Assembly: GCA_029582155.1 (NCBI GenBank)
Contig: CM055908.1
Location: forward strand, 23,297,103 to 23,361,102
From: Panopea generosa
Lineage: Eukaryota; Mollusca; Bivalvia; Adapedonta; Hiatellidae
Direction of reading: 5' to 3'
DNA: 64,000 nucleotides
Of the stretch, positions 24,148-37,202 are shown in pieces. Positions within the stretch are counted from its first letter, which is position 1. The number at the start of each line of letters is the position of its first letter. The notes beneath the pieces were generated by a model that was not told the DNA's origin, did not search any database, and worked only from the letters and a program-made list of their open reading frames with translations. A program made the translations under genes and the position numbers.

Positions 24148-27100
24148 TACAACTGACTCTGAGTTACATGGATGGTATGACAGCAGTTGTCACATTACAT
24201 ATAACTGACTGTGTGTTACATGGACGGTATCACAGCTGTTCTCACATTACATATAACTGACTGTATGTTACATGGACGGTATGACAGCAGATGTCACATT
24301 ACATATAACTGACTGTATGTTACATGGACGGTATGACAGCAGTTGTCACATTACATATAACTGACTGTATGTTACATGGACGGTATCACAGCAGTTGTCA
24401 CATTACATATAACTGACTGTGCTACATGGACGGTATGACAGCAGTTTTCACATTACATATAACTGGCTGTATGTTACATGGACGGTAACACAGAAGTTGT
24501 CACATTACATACAACTGACTGTGCTACATGGACGGTAACACAGCAGTTGTCACATTACATAGAACTGACTGTGTGTTACATGGACAGTATCACAGCAGTT
24601 GTCACATTACATATAACTGGCTGTATGTTACATGGATGGTATCACAGCAGTTCTCACATTACATATAACTGACTGTATGTTACACAGACGGTAAGAAAGC
24701 AGTTGTCACATTACATACAACTGACTGTGCTACATGGACGGCATGACAGCAGTTGTCACATTACATAGAACTGACTGTGTGTTACATGGACGGTATCACA
24801 GCAGTTGTCACATTACATATAACTGCCTGTATGTTACATGGATGGTATGACAGCAGTTGTCACATTACATATAACTGACTGTATGTTACACGGACGTTAA
24901 CACAGCAGTTGTCACATTACATACAACTGACTGTGCTACATGGACGGTATGACAGCAGTTGTCACATTACATAGAACTGACTGTGTGTTACATGGACGGT
25001 ATCACAGCAGTTGTCACATTACATATAACTGATTGTATGTTACACGGACGGTAACACAGCAGATGTCACATTACATACAACTGACTGTGCTACATGGACG
25101 GTATGACAGCAGTTGTCACATTACATGGTAACTGACTGTGTGTTACATGGACTGTATCACAGCAGTTGTCACATTACATAGAACTGACTGTATGTTGCAC
25201 GGACGGTAACACAGCAGTTGTCACATTACATATAACTGACTGTATGTTACACGGACAGTATCACAGCAGTTGTCAAATTACATACAACTGACTGTGTTTT
25301 ACACGGACGGTATGACAGCAGTTGTCACATTACATACAACTGACTGTGTGTTACACGGATGATATAACAGCAGTTGTCATATTACATATAACTGACTGTG
25401 ATACATGGACGGTATCACAGCAGTTGTCACATTACATACAACTGACTGTATGTTACACGGACGGTAACACAGCAGTTGTCACATTACATATAACTGACAG
25501 TGCTACATGGACGGTATGACAGCAGTTGTCACATTACATATAACTGACTGTGTTACATGGACGGTATGACAGCAGTTGTCAAATTACATACAACTGACTG
25601 TGTGTTACAGGGACGGTATCACAGCAGTTGTCACATTACATATAACTGACTGTGCTACATGGACGGTAACACAGCAGTTGTCACATTACATATAACTGAC
25701 TGTGCTACATGGACGGTATGACAGCAGTTGTCACATTACATATAACTGACTGTGCTACATGGACGGTATGACAGCATTTGTCACATTACATAAAACTGAC
25801 TGTGTGTTACATGGACGGCATGACAGCAGTTGTCACATTACATATAACTGACTGTGTGTTACATGGACGATATCACAGCAGTTGTCACATTACATATAAC
25901 TGAATGTGTGCTACATGGACGATATCACAGCAGTTGTCACTTTACATAGAACTGAATGTTTGTTACATGGACGGTATGACAGCAGTTGTCACATTACATA
26001 TAACTGACTGTCTGTTAAATAGACGGTATCACAGCAGTTGTCACATTATATACAACTGGCTGTATGTTACATTGACAATATCACAGCAGTTGTCACATTA
26101 CATACAACTGACTCTGTGTTACATGGACGGTATCACAGCAGTTATCACATAACATACAACTGACTGTGTGTTATATCGACTGTATCACAGCAGTTGTCAC
26201 ATTACATACAACTGGCTGTATGTTACATGGATGATATCGCAGCAGTTATCACATTACATACAACTGGCTGTATAATACATGGACGGTATGACAGCAGTTG
26301 TCACATTACATACATTTGACTGTGTGTAACATCGATGATATCACAGCAGTTGTCACATTACATACAACTGGCTGTATGTTACATGGACGGTTTCACAGCA
26401 TTTGTCACATAACATATAATTGACTGTGTGTTAAATGGACAGTATCACAGCAGTTGTCACATTACATACAACTGACTGTGTGTTACATGGACGGTATGAC
26501 AGCAGTTGTCACATTACATAGAACTGACTGTGTGTTACATGGACGGTATGACAGCAGTTGTCACATTACATACAACTGATTGTGAGTTACATGGACGGTA
26601 TCACAGTAGTTGTCACATTACATATAAATGACTGTGTGTTACATGGACGGTAACAAGGCAGGTGCCACATTACATCTAACTGACTGTGTGTTACATGGTA
26701 GTTATCACAGCAGTTGTCACATTAAATATAACGAGTGTGTGTTAAATGGACGGTATCACAGCAGTTATTACATTACATATAACGACTGTGTGTTAAATGG
26801 ACGGTATCCCAGCAATTGTCACATTACATACAACTGACTGTGTGTTATATCGAAGGTATCACAGCAGTTGTCACATTACAAACAACTAGCTGTTTGATAC
26901 ATGGACGGTATCACAGCTATTGACACATTACATAAAACTGACTGTGTGTTACATCGACGGTGTCACAGCAGTTGTCACATTACATACAACAGACTGTGCG
27001 TAACATGGACGGTATGACAGTAGTTGTCACATAAAAAACAACTGACTGTGAGTTACATGGACGGTATCACAGCAGTTGTCACATTACATAGAACTGACTG

Positions 27101-29036
27101 TGAGCTACATGGACGGTATCACAGCAGTTGTCACATTACATACAACTGACTGTATGTTACATGAACAGTATGACAGCTGTTGTCACATTACATATAACTA
27201 ACTGTGTGTTACATCGGCGGTATCACAGCAGTTGTCATATTACATACAACTGACTGTGTGTTACATGGACGGTATCACAGCAGTTGTCACATTACATACA
27301 ACTGACTGTGAGTTACATGGACGGTATCACAGCAGTTGTCACATTACATACATTTGACTGTGTGTAACATCGATGATATCACAGCAGTTGTCACATTACA
27401 TACAACTGGCTGTATGTTACATGGACGGTATCACAGCATTTGTCACATAACATATAATTGACTGTGTGTTAAATGGACAGTATCACAGCAGTTGTCACAT
27501 TACATACAACTGACTGTGTGTTACATGGACGGTATCACATCAGTTGTCACATTACATAGAACTGACTGTGTGGTACATGGACGGTATGACAGCAGTTGTC
27601 ACATTACATACAACTGACTGTGAGTTACATTGACGTTATCACAGCAGTTGTCACTTTACATATAAATGACTGTGTGTTACATGGACGGTAACAAGGCAGG
27701 TGCCACATTACATCTAACTGACTGTGTGTTACATGGTAGGTATCACAGCCGTTTTCACATTAAATATAACGACTGTGTGTTAAATGGACGGTATCACAGC
27801 AGTTATCACATTACATACAAATGACTGTGTGTTACATCGACGGTATCACAGCAGTTGTCACATTACATACAACTAGCTGTTTGATACATGGACGGTATCA
27901 CAGCTATTGACACATTACATACAACTGACTGTGTGTTACATCGACGGTGTCACAGCAGTTGTCACATTACATACAACAGACTGTGCGTTACATTGACGGT
28001 ATGACAGTAGTTGTCGCATAAAAAACAACTGACTGTATGTTACATGGACGGTATCACTGCAGTTGTCATAATACATACAACTGACTGTGAGTTACATGGA
28101 CGGTATCACAGCAGTTGTCACATTACATAGAACTGACTGTGAGCTACATGGACGGTATCACAGCTGTTCTCACATTACATACAACTGACTGTATGTTACA
28201 TGAACAGTATGATAGCTGTTGTCACATTACATATAACTGACTGTGTGTTACATCGGCAGTATCACAGCAGTTGTCATATTACATACAACTGACTGTGTGT
28301 TACATGGACGGTATCACAGCAGTTGTCACATTACATACAACTGACTGTGAGTTACATGGACGGTATCACGGCAGTTGTCACATTACATATAAATGACTGT
28401 ATGTTACATGGACGGTATGACAGCAGTTGTCACATTAAATATAACGACTGTGTGTTAAATGGACGGTATCACATCAGTTATCACATTACATATAACGACT
28501 GTGTGTTAAATGGACGGTATCCCAGCAATTGTAACTTTACATACAACTGACTTTGTGTTACATGGACGGTATCACAGCAGTTGTCACATTACATACAACT
28601 GACTGTGTGTTACATGGACGGTATGACAGCAGTTGTCACATTACGTACAAATGACTATGTGTTACATCGACGGTAACTCAGCAGTTGTCACATTACATAC
28701 AACTGACTGTGTGTTACATGGACGATATGACAGCAGTTGTCACATTACATACAACTGACTGTGAGTTACATGGACTGTATCACAGCAGTTGTCACATTAC
28801 ATACAACTGACTGTGTGTTACATGGACAGTATGACAGCAGTTGTCACATTACATACAACAGACTTTGAGTTACATGGACGGTATGACAGCAGTTGTCACA
28901 TTACATACAACTGACTGCGTGTTACATGGACGGTTCAACAGCAGTTGTCACATAACATACAACTGACTGTGTGTTACATGGACGGTATAACAGCAGTTGT
29001 CACATTACATACAACAGACTGTGAGTTACATGGATG

Positions 29037-29037
29037 A

Positions 29038-29083
<46 letters not shown>

Positions 29084-29639
29084 TTAATATTAAAGTCTTT
29101 ATTTCAAGAGGTTCACAGTCCAACATGCTGGATTTTTCCTGTGTGCCTCCTTATTATACATATACGACTTTTAAAACATAATTAGTGGCAGATTCAATAC
29201 AATCATGTATTTACAAGTACATTTATATACTAGAAACTAAGGCATTTTGAAAAGATGAAAAGAATTAAAACAATTGTAATAGAGAACAAACAGAAAACAG
29301 CATTACATAATGTACAAACGTCAGATGAATTAAAAAATAACATGGTACAAAAATCAAGCACATTAGAATACAAGTCATTATATACTTCATTAGGATTATG
29401 TAACACTGGTGGATTTTATCCACTTCAGATAATTTGATTTAAAATTAACTAAAGATGCAGAATTACTAACAGAACCAGGAAGTGAATTTCAAATTTTAGC
29501 ACCAGAGTATGAAAGCGTTTTTCGATATATTTCAAGATTAGGCTTTGGAATATACAGTTGACTTTGGTCACCTGACCTTATATTTATACCATGAAAGTCA
29601 CTCCCAAAACTGAACTTGTTCTGGAGATAAGCTAGTGCC
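29037..29639 (-). mobile_element. 5'-truncated LINE tail in satellite, copy 2
   Basis: Same fragment as 23612-24147 with the same joints, a longer AAT run at the tail (about 29037-29082 on the plus strand), and about 60 bp in the 3' UTR that copy 1 lacks. The plus-strand frames of 60-62 codons here are antisense artefacts. Confidence 0.85.
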
Positions 29640-30706
29640 TACAACTGACTGTGAGTTACATGGATGGTATGACAGCAGTTGTCACATAACATACAACTGA
29701 CTGTGTGTTACATGGACGGTATGGCAGCAGTTGTCACATTGCATATAACTGGCTGTGTGTTACATGGACGGTATGACAGCAGTTGTCACATTACATACAA
29801 CTGACTGTGAGTTACATGGACTGTATCACAGCAGTTGTCACATTACATACAACTGACTGTGTGTTACATGGACGGTATCACAGCAGTTGTCACATTACAT
29901 ACAACTGACTGTGTATTACATGGACGGTATCACAGCAGTTGTCACATTACATACAACTGACTTTGAGTTACATGGACGGTATGACAGCAGTTGTCACATT
30001 ACATACAACTGACTGTGTGTTTCATGGACGGTTCAACAGCAGTTATCACATTACATACAACTGACTGTGTGTTACATTGACGGTATGACAGTAGTTGTCA
30101 TATTACATACAACTAACTTTGAGTTACATGGACGGTATGACAGCAGTTGTCACATTACATACAACTGACTGTGAGTTACATGGACGGTATCATAGCAGTT
30201 GTCACATTACATACAACTGACTGTGTGTTACATGGACGGTATCACAGCAGTTGTCACATTACATACAACTGACTGTGTGTAACATCGACGGTAACTCAGC
30301 AGTTGTCACATTACATACAACTGACTGTGTGTTACAATGACGGTATGACAGCAGTTGTCACATTACATACAACTGACTGTGAGTTACATGGACTGTATCA
30401 CAGCAGTTGTCACATTACATACAACTGACTGTGTGTTACATGGACGGTATCACAGCAGTTGTCACATTACATACAACTGACTGTGTGTTACATGGACGGT
30501 ATCACAGCAGTTGTCACATTACATACAACTGACTTTGAGTTACAATGACGGTATGACAGCAGTTGTCACATTACATACAACTGACTGCGTGTTACATGGA
30601 CGGTTCAACAGCAGTTGTCACATAACATACAACTGACTGTGTGTTACATGGGCGGTATAACAGCAGTTGTCAAATTACATACAACTGACTGTGAGTTACA
30701 TGGATG

Positions 30707-30750
<44 letters not shown>

Positions 30751-31282
30751 TTAAATAATTTATTTCAAGAGGTTCACAGTCCAACATGCTGGCTCTTTCC
30801 TGTGTGCCTCCATATTATACGTTTACGACTTTTAAAACATAATTAGTGGCAGATTCAATACAATCATGTATTTACAAGTACGTTTATTTACTAGAAACTT
30901 AGGCATTTTGAAAAGATGAAAAGAATTAAAACAATTGTAATAGAGAACAAATCAGCATTACATAATGTACAAACGTCAGATGAATTAAAAATAATATCGT
31001 ACAAATATCAAGCACATTAGATTACAAGTAATTATATACTTCATTAGGAGTAAGTAACACTGGTGGATTTTATCCACTTCAGATAATTTGATTTAAAATT
31101 AACTAAAGATGCAGAACCAGGAAGTGAGTTTCAAATTTTAGCGCCAGAGTATGAAAGCGTTTTTCGATATATTTCAAGATTAGGCTTTGGAATATACAGT
31201 TGACTTTGGTCACCTGACCTTATATTTATACCATGAAAGTCACTCCCAAAACTGAACTTGTTCTGGAGATAAGCTAGTGCCT
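30707..31282 (-). mobile_element. 5'-truncated LINE tail in satellite, copy 3
   Basis: Same fragment and joints as copies 1 and 2. The satellite units before copies 2 and 3 share rare variants (TGCGTGTTACATGGACGGTT, then a GGTATAACAGC unit), so these two copies belong to a duplication of about 1670 bp. Confidence 0.85.
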
Positions 31283-31527
31283 ACAAATAACTGTGAGTTA
31301 CATGGATGGTATGACAGCAGTTGTCACAAAACATACAACTGACTGTGTGTAACATGGACGGTATGGCAGCAGTTGTCACATTGCATATAACTGGCTGTGT
31401 GTTACACGGACGGTATGACAGCAGTTGTCACATTACATACAACTGACTGTGAGTAACATGGACGGTATGACAGCAATTGTCACATAACATACAACTGACT
31501 GTGTGTTACATCGACGGTATGACAGCA

Positions 31528-32070
31528 TAGCCCTAGTTAGCGTAAGTAAGCAAATCCATTTTAATGTGTCATTTTGATTTGTTTACTTAGATATCCTGTT
31601 GGCAATGTGGGGTCAGTAAATATATATAGATATGATTTTTTGAAAAATCTTGTTATACTCCCTTTTAAATCTGTTACATCTTAAAATTCCATGACTTGTA
31701 CATGTAAATGGATACAACATATCTAAGTTATAGAAATGGACCCTGGTTATTGAAATGTATGAATTGTAATCTCATAAAAATGTTTATATTTGTACAAAAA
31801 ATATCACTGAATCTAAAAATACGCTAATCAAAAACAATATGCACAAGTAAAATAATCAAAAATAATATCAATAATAAATACTCATAAAGAAAATTGCCTT
31901 TATGTTCAATATACATATGCTCCTATAAATTAAATGTTTTATTAATACAAATGATTATTCTGGTTTTGAAACAGAAGTAAATATATATAATGTTACGTTT
32001 ATTAAATCAAAGAATACAATCACATTAAACACTTTAAAGTCTTAAACGTTTCACTTTATCATCACACCAA
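31528..32070. other. AT-rich spacer after the satellite
   Basis: No exon, ORF or repeat was recognised. The satellite stops abruptly inside a unit after GGTATGACAGCA at 31527. Confidence 0.5.
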
Positions 32071-32074
32071 GCAT

Positions 32075-32160
32075 TTGGACAGAACTGGGCTTGAACCCAC
32101 AACCCTGGGGGTGAGAGTTCAGTGGTCATTAGACAATGGCAGTGCCTTAGAACACAGAGG
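32075..32160 (-). mobile_element. tRNA-like SINE head, unclassified
   Basis: On the minus strand there is a box-B-like GTGGGTTCAAGCCC (about 32088-32101), with an upstream GTTCTAAGGCACTGCCATTG stretch that resembles a tRNA arm. It adjoins the family A SINE at 32171 but does not share its head. Confidence 0.4.
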
Positions 32161-32170
32161 AACTAAGTGA

Positions 32171-32465
32171 GGATTGATTGATTGAATATTAAGTGTCATT
32201 TTCATGCCATCGATGTCTAACAGCTGATCAGTTAACCTAACCACTGTTTCCTGGGATCCTGAAAGGTTAACCAGTACTGGAGCACTACCCATCTCTGCAA
32301 ATAACTGATAAATTCCCCCTTGAACCTGCGATGAGGGACAAATGATAATGAGACACAATGTCATATATCAATCATCATGGAGACTGTTGCAAGGAGGAGA
32401 TTCAAACTCTATACCCCTGGATTGATAGTCAGACACGCTACCAGCTGAGCTAGTTCAGGCCCGGC
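32171..32465 (-). mobile_element. tRNA-derived SINE family A, reverse copy
   Basis: Reverse-complement copy of the family at 5111. The tail GATTGATTGATTGAATATTA is at 32174 on the plus strand, the body includes GGTTAACCTAACCACTG-like sequence, and the head holds box B (near 32399-32411) and box A (near 32440-32453). The open frame at 32119-32364 lies within it. Confidence 0.9.
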
Positions 32466-34909
32466 CCAAGTCAGGATGGATGATATGTTAGAACATATAT
32501 ATATCACAATTATGCTTTCTACAAAGATATTCGATAGTAAAATGGTTTAATGATCCAAGGGCACTTAACTCATATATTAAATTTTACGTACATGTAAAAC
32601 TGAGTGAATAACTTAACAATGATCAATCGGATTTCAAAATATACTATGAAACGCGAGAGCACTTTTGTGATTTTGGCTTATGTATGCAAGCATTGTACAT
32701 TCATGGTACGTATCAAGCACTCACGGTTATTAACAATCATGAATAATGTTTATCTAAATATATCAATTATATCTTCCAAAGGTAAGTCATGATAGCATCA
32801 TTACAATAATAATGTTAAATTTGCAGTTGCCAATGATGAGTTCACTACAGAAATATCTAGACAATCAACATTACTGTGAATGATTTATAAAATAAATGTC
32901 AGTAGATTTCAATGTAAAGACAAGTTTGATGCTTATAGGACAATTATAAAATTATCTTTGTTGTGATAGGGATCTGTTATATTTAAATTGTTAGAAGATT
33001 TTTTTTTATGTGAAGATATTTCATTAAGGATTCTATCAATATGGTTATTCTTGTTGTCAAAGTCATTATTTGAGGTAGTTAAATACCAGACAAATTAAAC
33101 TGCAAGTAGTAAATATCTATTCATTAAAGTCAGTGGATGTTCTTGTGTACGATATTCAAGTTATTCATGTGATAACAGTAATATTTACACAGGCGTCTTT
33201 TGCTGGTAAATGTATGCAAAAATACTAATATTTCAGGTAAGCTTCAAATTCATAAATTTCATTTTTTAAAATGGTTAGATATTGGAATGTCTGAACATCG
33301 CAAACCTTTTTAGGGATCAAGAAATGCATCTTTAGTGATTGAAATTATAAAAAAGATATTGGAATGTCATTATTTCATCGGAATCATATAACTTTTCGAC
33401 ATTATCCTGCATTCAACTAGATGAACGATACCAGAAACAACAATACAATTAATCAAAAGCAGTAATATGACCATAACTGCTTATTAAACAATTGTATCGC
33501 AATTACTTAAGCAGCACAATAATATGTATTCAAACCTATCACAAATTATCATCTGGGCATTCCCTCTTCCTGCTCAAAGTAGCTGCGGCCCATTTCGCTA
33601 ACCTTCGTAAGTCTTAAAAAAATTGCACAAACACTTTCTAAATATTTTTGCAAATTTTAGAAAGAATACTTTAGGCTTACAAATGATCGTAAAATAAGTA
33701 AGCAGCAAACGTAATGAATTTCAAGACATTTTTCATAACTTAAATATTTTACACTAAGAAGTTCGCTAACTTATGAATGTTAGTGAAAAACACTTACAGC
33801 TTGGCAGAGCTTAAAAGGACCAGCTTGCATTTCATTCGTGGCATGAGCTGGTGTGACATCATGTTGTCATGAGTTTCCTCAATTTACATTAAAATGCATG
33901 CACTCAGCCAGTGTGTTCCAGTGATAATATTTTCATTGTGATTTAATGCATATAATTTGGATTTTTGAATATCAGTTTGGATTTATAATGTAAATTATAT
34001 AATAAGTATCAAAAGCACCATTTTAAGTTTTTGCCTGTTGATGAAAAACAGAAGTCTAGTTTTATATTGACAAAAAGCCCTTAACTAAGATTAAACTAGT
34101 CCAAGGACTTATATAGAGGATTGGAAACTATCATCTCCTGACTAAATGTTGATAAACTAGCACACAAAGGATTAATTATTTGGCAAATTAATAGTTAAAT
34201 ATTCACAGGCAACTACTTTCTTGGACATTAAATGTAAGTTATAAGAAATCTTAAATGTTTTTATATGTTTTGATCACGTAAAATGATCTTGAATTAAAGA
34301 TATTAATCTTTGAAGTAAAATTTCTAGCAATTCTGCTCTTATTTTAGCTGCAGTATACACATTTTGTATTAAAAGTTCTTCAACAATTTTAAACACAAAT
34401 TGTTGGGAATGGTATTGTTTTGATGAGAATTTCGTTCTGCAATAGTAATATTTTGAGTTTTGTTCCTAAGATGAATGGAAGTTAAAATAATTGAAAACGA
34501 GATATTTCGAGATTTTGCATGAATATTCGAGCGTTCACAAAATTTCAATTACCGGGTAGTTGTCTTTTATTCTCTATATAATTCCTTGGCTAGCCTAATG
34601 CTCTTCATCACCTGATGAAAATTCAACACAGTGCTTTAATCCTTAATAACGGACACGCTGTAATGTTGAAATGGAATGTACTCATGTTCACACATCAAAT
34701 CAATACACTATGTATCCATTACCATGTGAAAATATTAACCTCCAAGTATTACTAGCCAATACTCAAAATTAAGAGATTATCAACACTTATTTTCATGAAA
34801 AATACTGAAGTTGAATTTTTTATTTTTTTTTTTAAAAATGCCATTCATATTTCCATGGATTTCTTCTATTGTACCAATAAAAAAATGATGAAATTAAAAT
34901 ATTTTATAC

Positions 34910-34946
<37 letters not shown>

Positions 34947-35339
34947 TCAACCAATATGTGAAACATGATGCCCTTTCATTCTATGAGTTATGTCCCTTTA
35001 CAAACTAGAAACAAAGTTATGGATTTGCAGTCTACATACATACTGTGGTATTTTAAGTTTACTTTGGCATTTTATAGATATATAATTTTCAGAAATAGAT
35101 TTGGATGACAATTTTTCAAAACTGTTACGAGCCCCTTTTAACCAGGTATTACTCCAAAGACCCAAATTGTATGGTTATCTACCAACATCAGTATCATCTG
35201 ATTGTAAAGTTGTATACTACCAATATCAATATTATCTGACATCTTCAGATTGAAGTCTCTTTATGAGTCCTATTTCTGTTGTTCTTATTTCAATCAGCAT
35301 CATTCTGAAGTCTTCTACCTGTATCTCAGCTGAGAACCA
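32466..35339. other. AT-rich region, no confident gene
   Basis: About 2.9 kb downstream of the TRPM gene in the sense of its transcription. It includes a TA microsatellite at 34914-34941. A brief GC-richer patch at 33550-33620 is open on the minus strand for about 20 codons but matches nothing I know. Further 3' TRPM exons could be hidden here, but I see none I can support. Confidence 0.5.
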
Positions 35340-35345
35340 GCATCA

Positions 35346-35545
35346 GCTTTAAATACTCTCATGTTTGTTTAAATTGTCACTTCACTATTTCAGCTGGGAA
35401 CCAATCTACTTTTTGTACTTGTGGCTTCTATATCTCAGCTGGGAACTAATCTACTGTTTGTCCCTATGGCTTCTATATCTCGGCTGGGAACCAATCTACT
35501 TTTTGTCCCTGTGGCTTCTATATCTCAGATGGGAACCAACATTAT
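35346..35545. repeat. 45-bp minisatellite, 4 copies
   Basis: The marker CAGCTGGGAACC or a close variant starts at 35391, 35436, 35481 and 35526, an exact 45-bp period. The 106-codon plus-strand frame here, with a 15-residue W-E-P-I-Y repeat, is explained by the period being a multiple of three. Confidence 0.9.
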
Positions 35546-36176
35546 CCTTCATGTCGTTGTCACTTGATGACTCATCAGAACATTTTGAAAAAAAGAAATC
35601 TGGGACTTTCAGCCTGTCAGAGAAATATTTTTATAAAATTAATATAATATTTGCAGTCTGTAACTGTTACAAGTCTAATGACTAGAATACCAGATATAAA
35701 CACATGAGAAACAACATGCAGTTTGTTGAAAAACAGAATCATAATGCAAAATGAAACGTCAACAAAGTATGTATACCACACAAGTATATATATTTATTCA
35801 TTTTAATATAAGTTTAATAAATATATGGGTATTGTGAATATTTTTCTTCTTCCAATACAGTAAATGGTTGACTCTGATATAAGATTGTACTAAATCTGAC
35901 ATTGAGAGGAACAAATTTTGAAACGTACCGGTATTTTGCAAGTGAACTTTGTTTGCTTCACCATTGATTTTCCTTTCATTTCATGCCTATACACTGCGCA
36001 TACATATACATTTCCAAATTTTAGTTGAGCACTGATGGAGTGCCTGACCAAGAACTAGATCGCCTGAGGTTAGATCACCAGCAAGGACAATGTGTCCTTG
36101 ATCAAGGCATTCAATCTGATTATGCACACTAGTACTGGTTTTACTCAGGCACCATCACGCTTGAAGCATGATTTTG
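35546..36176. other. AT-rich, contains a likely SINE fragment
   Basis: Mostly unique AT-rich sequence. Around 36030-36170 the segment with TGTGTCCTTGATCAAGGCAT resembles the body of the second tRNA-SINE type seen at 48871-49069 (CTTGCTCAAGGACACCACAC), so it may be a remnant. Confidence 0.4.
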
Positions 36177-36296
36177 TCAGAACTTAAATCCCAATAAATG
36201 CAAATGAACAATAAATAAAAGTTTAGACTCAATCTCAGTAAATGATGAAAAAATGCAATATATACACATTAAAACATATCTGCAGGTTATATTTAC

Positions 36297-37046
36297 ATTT
36301 CTTGATGGATCATTTTCACCAACTGCATGCCATGTTAGAGCTCCTTTCTTCGAGTTATTTTCTTCACCTTTGTTTAATTCAGGATCAACAATTTCTATAT
36401 CCATATCCAAAATTTCAAGCTGTTCATGTTTTTTGTCATTTGCTGCTTTCACTGGAGCAATCTTTGGTCTAACAACCACATATTCATCATTGCTAGATTT
36501 AGAATTCAACAGAAAGTCAGAGTCTAACCTACCGGAGTTACCTTGTTCACTGTGGGGAAGGTTGATATTATTTATTCCAATATTGACATTTAATTCACTA
36601 ACATCTCTATCCTTGCTCCTGTGTCTTTTCTTTTCTTTTTTATCCTTTTTGTGGTTCTTTTTCTTGTCTTTTAATGTTTCTTCAGTGTCATCAACATTAT
36701 TTGTTTCCGTCGTTTCTGTATCGTCTTTCTCAACATCTGAATCACTCTTCTTCTTTGCCTTTTTGTGTTTCTTCCTCTTCACGTTGTCATCAACTTCAAT
36801 GGTTCTAACCATTTCTTCTTTAACTTCTTCTTCCATATCTAAATCAAACTTCACTTTAGATTCCCGCAATGGCAACTTTTCTGTCATGTCAGGCTCATCT
36901 ATTGGTACATCAGTGTTTTGATTGACAAGATCAACTGGTTCACTTACTGTGTTGACAGTGATGACAGGTATGGCGGTAGTGACAGGTGTCACGGGTCTGA
37001 CAGGTGTCACGGGTCTTACAATCCCAGCAGATGAAGGGTTTCTTTT
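36297..37046 (-). CDS. TRPM channel, charged C-terminal linker exon
   Basis: Most 3' exon that I can support (250 codons, phase 0 at both ends; acceptor TTTAAG before 37046). It begins KRNPSSAGIVRPVTPVRP with a short RPVTPV repeat. A long low-complexity stretch alternating acidic and Lys-rich blocks follows (KRKKHKKAKKKSDSD, KDKKKNHKKDKKEKK), then a conserved-looking end (LTWHAVGENDPSRN). I place the donor at GTAAAT (36296-36291). If it is not used, the frame runs to a stop at 36177 with a hydrophobic, intron-like tail. The basic blocks could bind lipids or act as a nuclear signal, but that is speculation. No enzyme domain (NUDT9-H or alpha-kinase) is visible in the window. Confidence 0.72.
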
Positions 37047-37116
37047 CTTAAATAGAAGAATAAAGATAAGTGTAACCTAATTCTGACTTTAAACAACAAA
37101 CATAAAAATAATTAGG

Positions 37117-37120
<4 letters not shown>

Positions 37121-37199
<79 letters not shown>
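37121..37199. repeat. CT/GA dinucleotide microsatellite
   Basis: About 38 CT repeats with one CA interruption. On the transcribed (minus) strand it is a GA run ending about 75 nt upstream of the acceptor of the charged linker exon. Confidence 0.97.

Positions 37200-37202
<3 letters not shown>

Larger units (their letters stand above)
19625..31527. repeat. 52-bp satellite array, about 195 copies, nearly 12 kb
   Basis: Monomer of 52 bp made of a GGACGGTATCACAG part, CAGTTGTCACATTACATACA and CTGACTGTGTGTTACAT. Each monomer holds an inverted repeat, CAGTTGT and ACAACTG, separated by 10 bp, so each can form a short hairpin and offers two CAGTTG/CAACTG sites (E-box and MYB-type core). Variants (TATCAC/TATGAC, TGTGTG/TGTGAG/TGTATG) are arranged in longer periods: blocks near 20231 and 20853 match at about 624 bp (12 units), and blocks near 26646 and 27683 match at about 1037 bp (20 units). 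Three LINE-tail insertions interrupt it. The array separates two convergent genes. Open frames inside it are artefacts. Confidence 0.96.

Noticed and set aside
19625..31527. Array as a telomere or known centromere satellite
   Set aside because: The monomer is not telomeric and lies between two single-copy genes; no evidence for a centromeric role can be drawn from one window.
33545..33620. Possible further 3' TRPM exon on the minus strand
   Set aside because: GC-richer and open for about 20 codons, but no convincing splice pair and no resemblance to TRPM or a NUDT9-H domain.
35365..35685. 106-codon W/Y/L-rich plus-strand frame, possible membrane protein
   Set aside because: Explained by four 45-bp tandem units; there is no independent support.
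36253..36921. 222-codon plus-strand open frame
   Set aside because: It is antisense to the TRPM linker exon; its Ser/Phe/Leu-rich content is the mirror of the Lys/Glu codons on the true strand.
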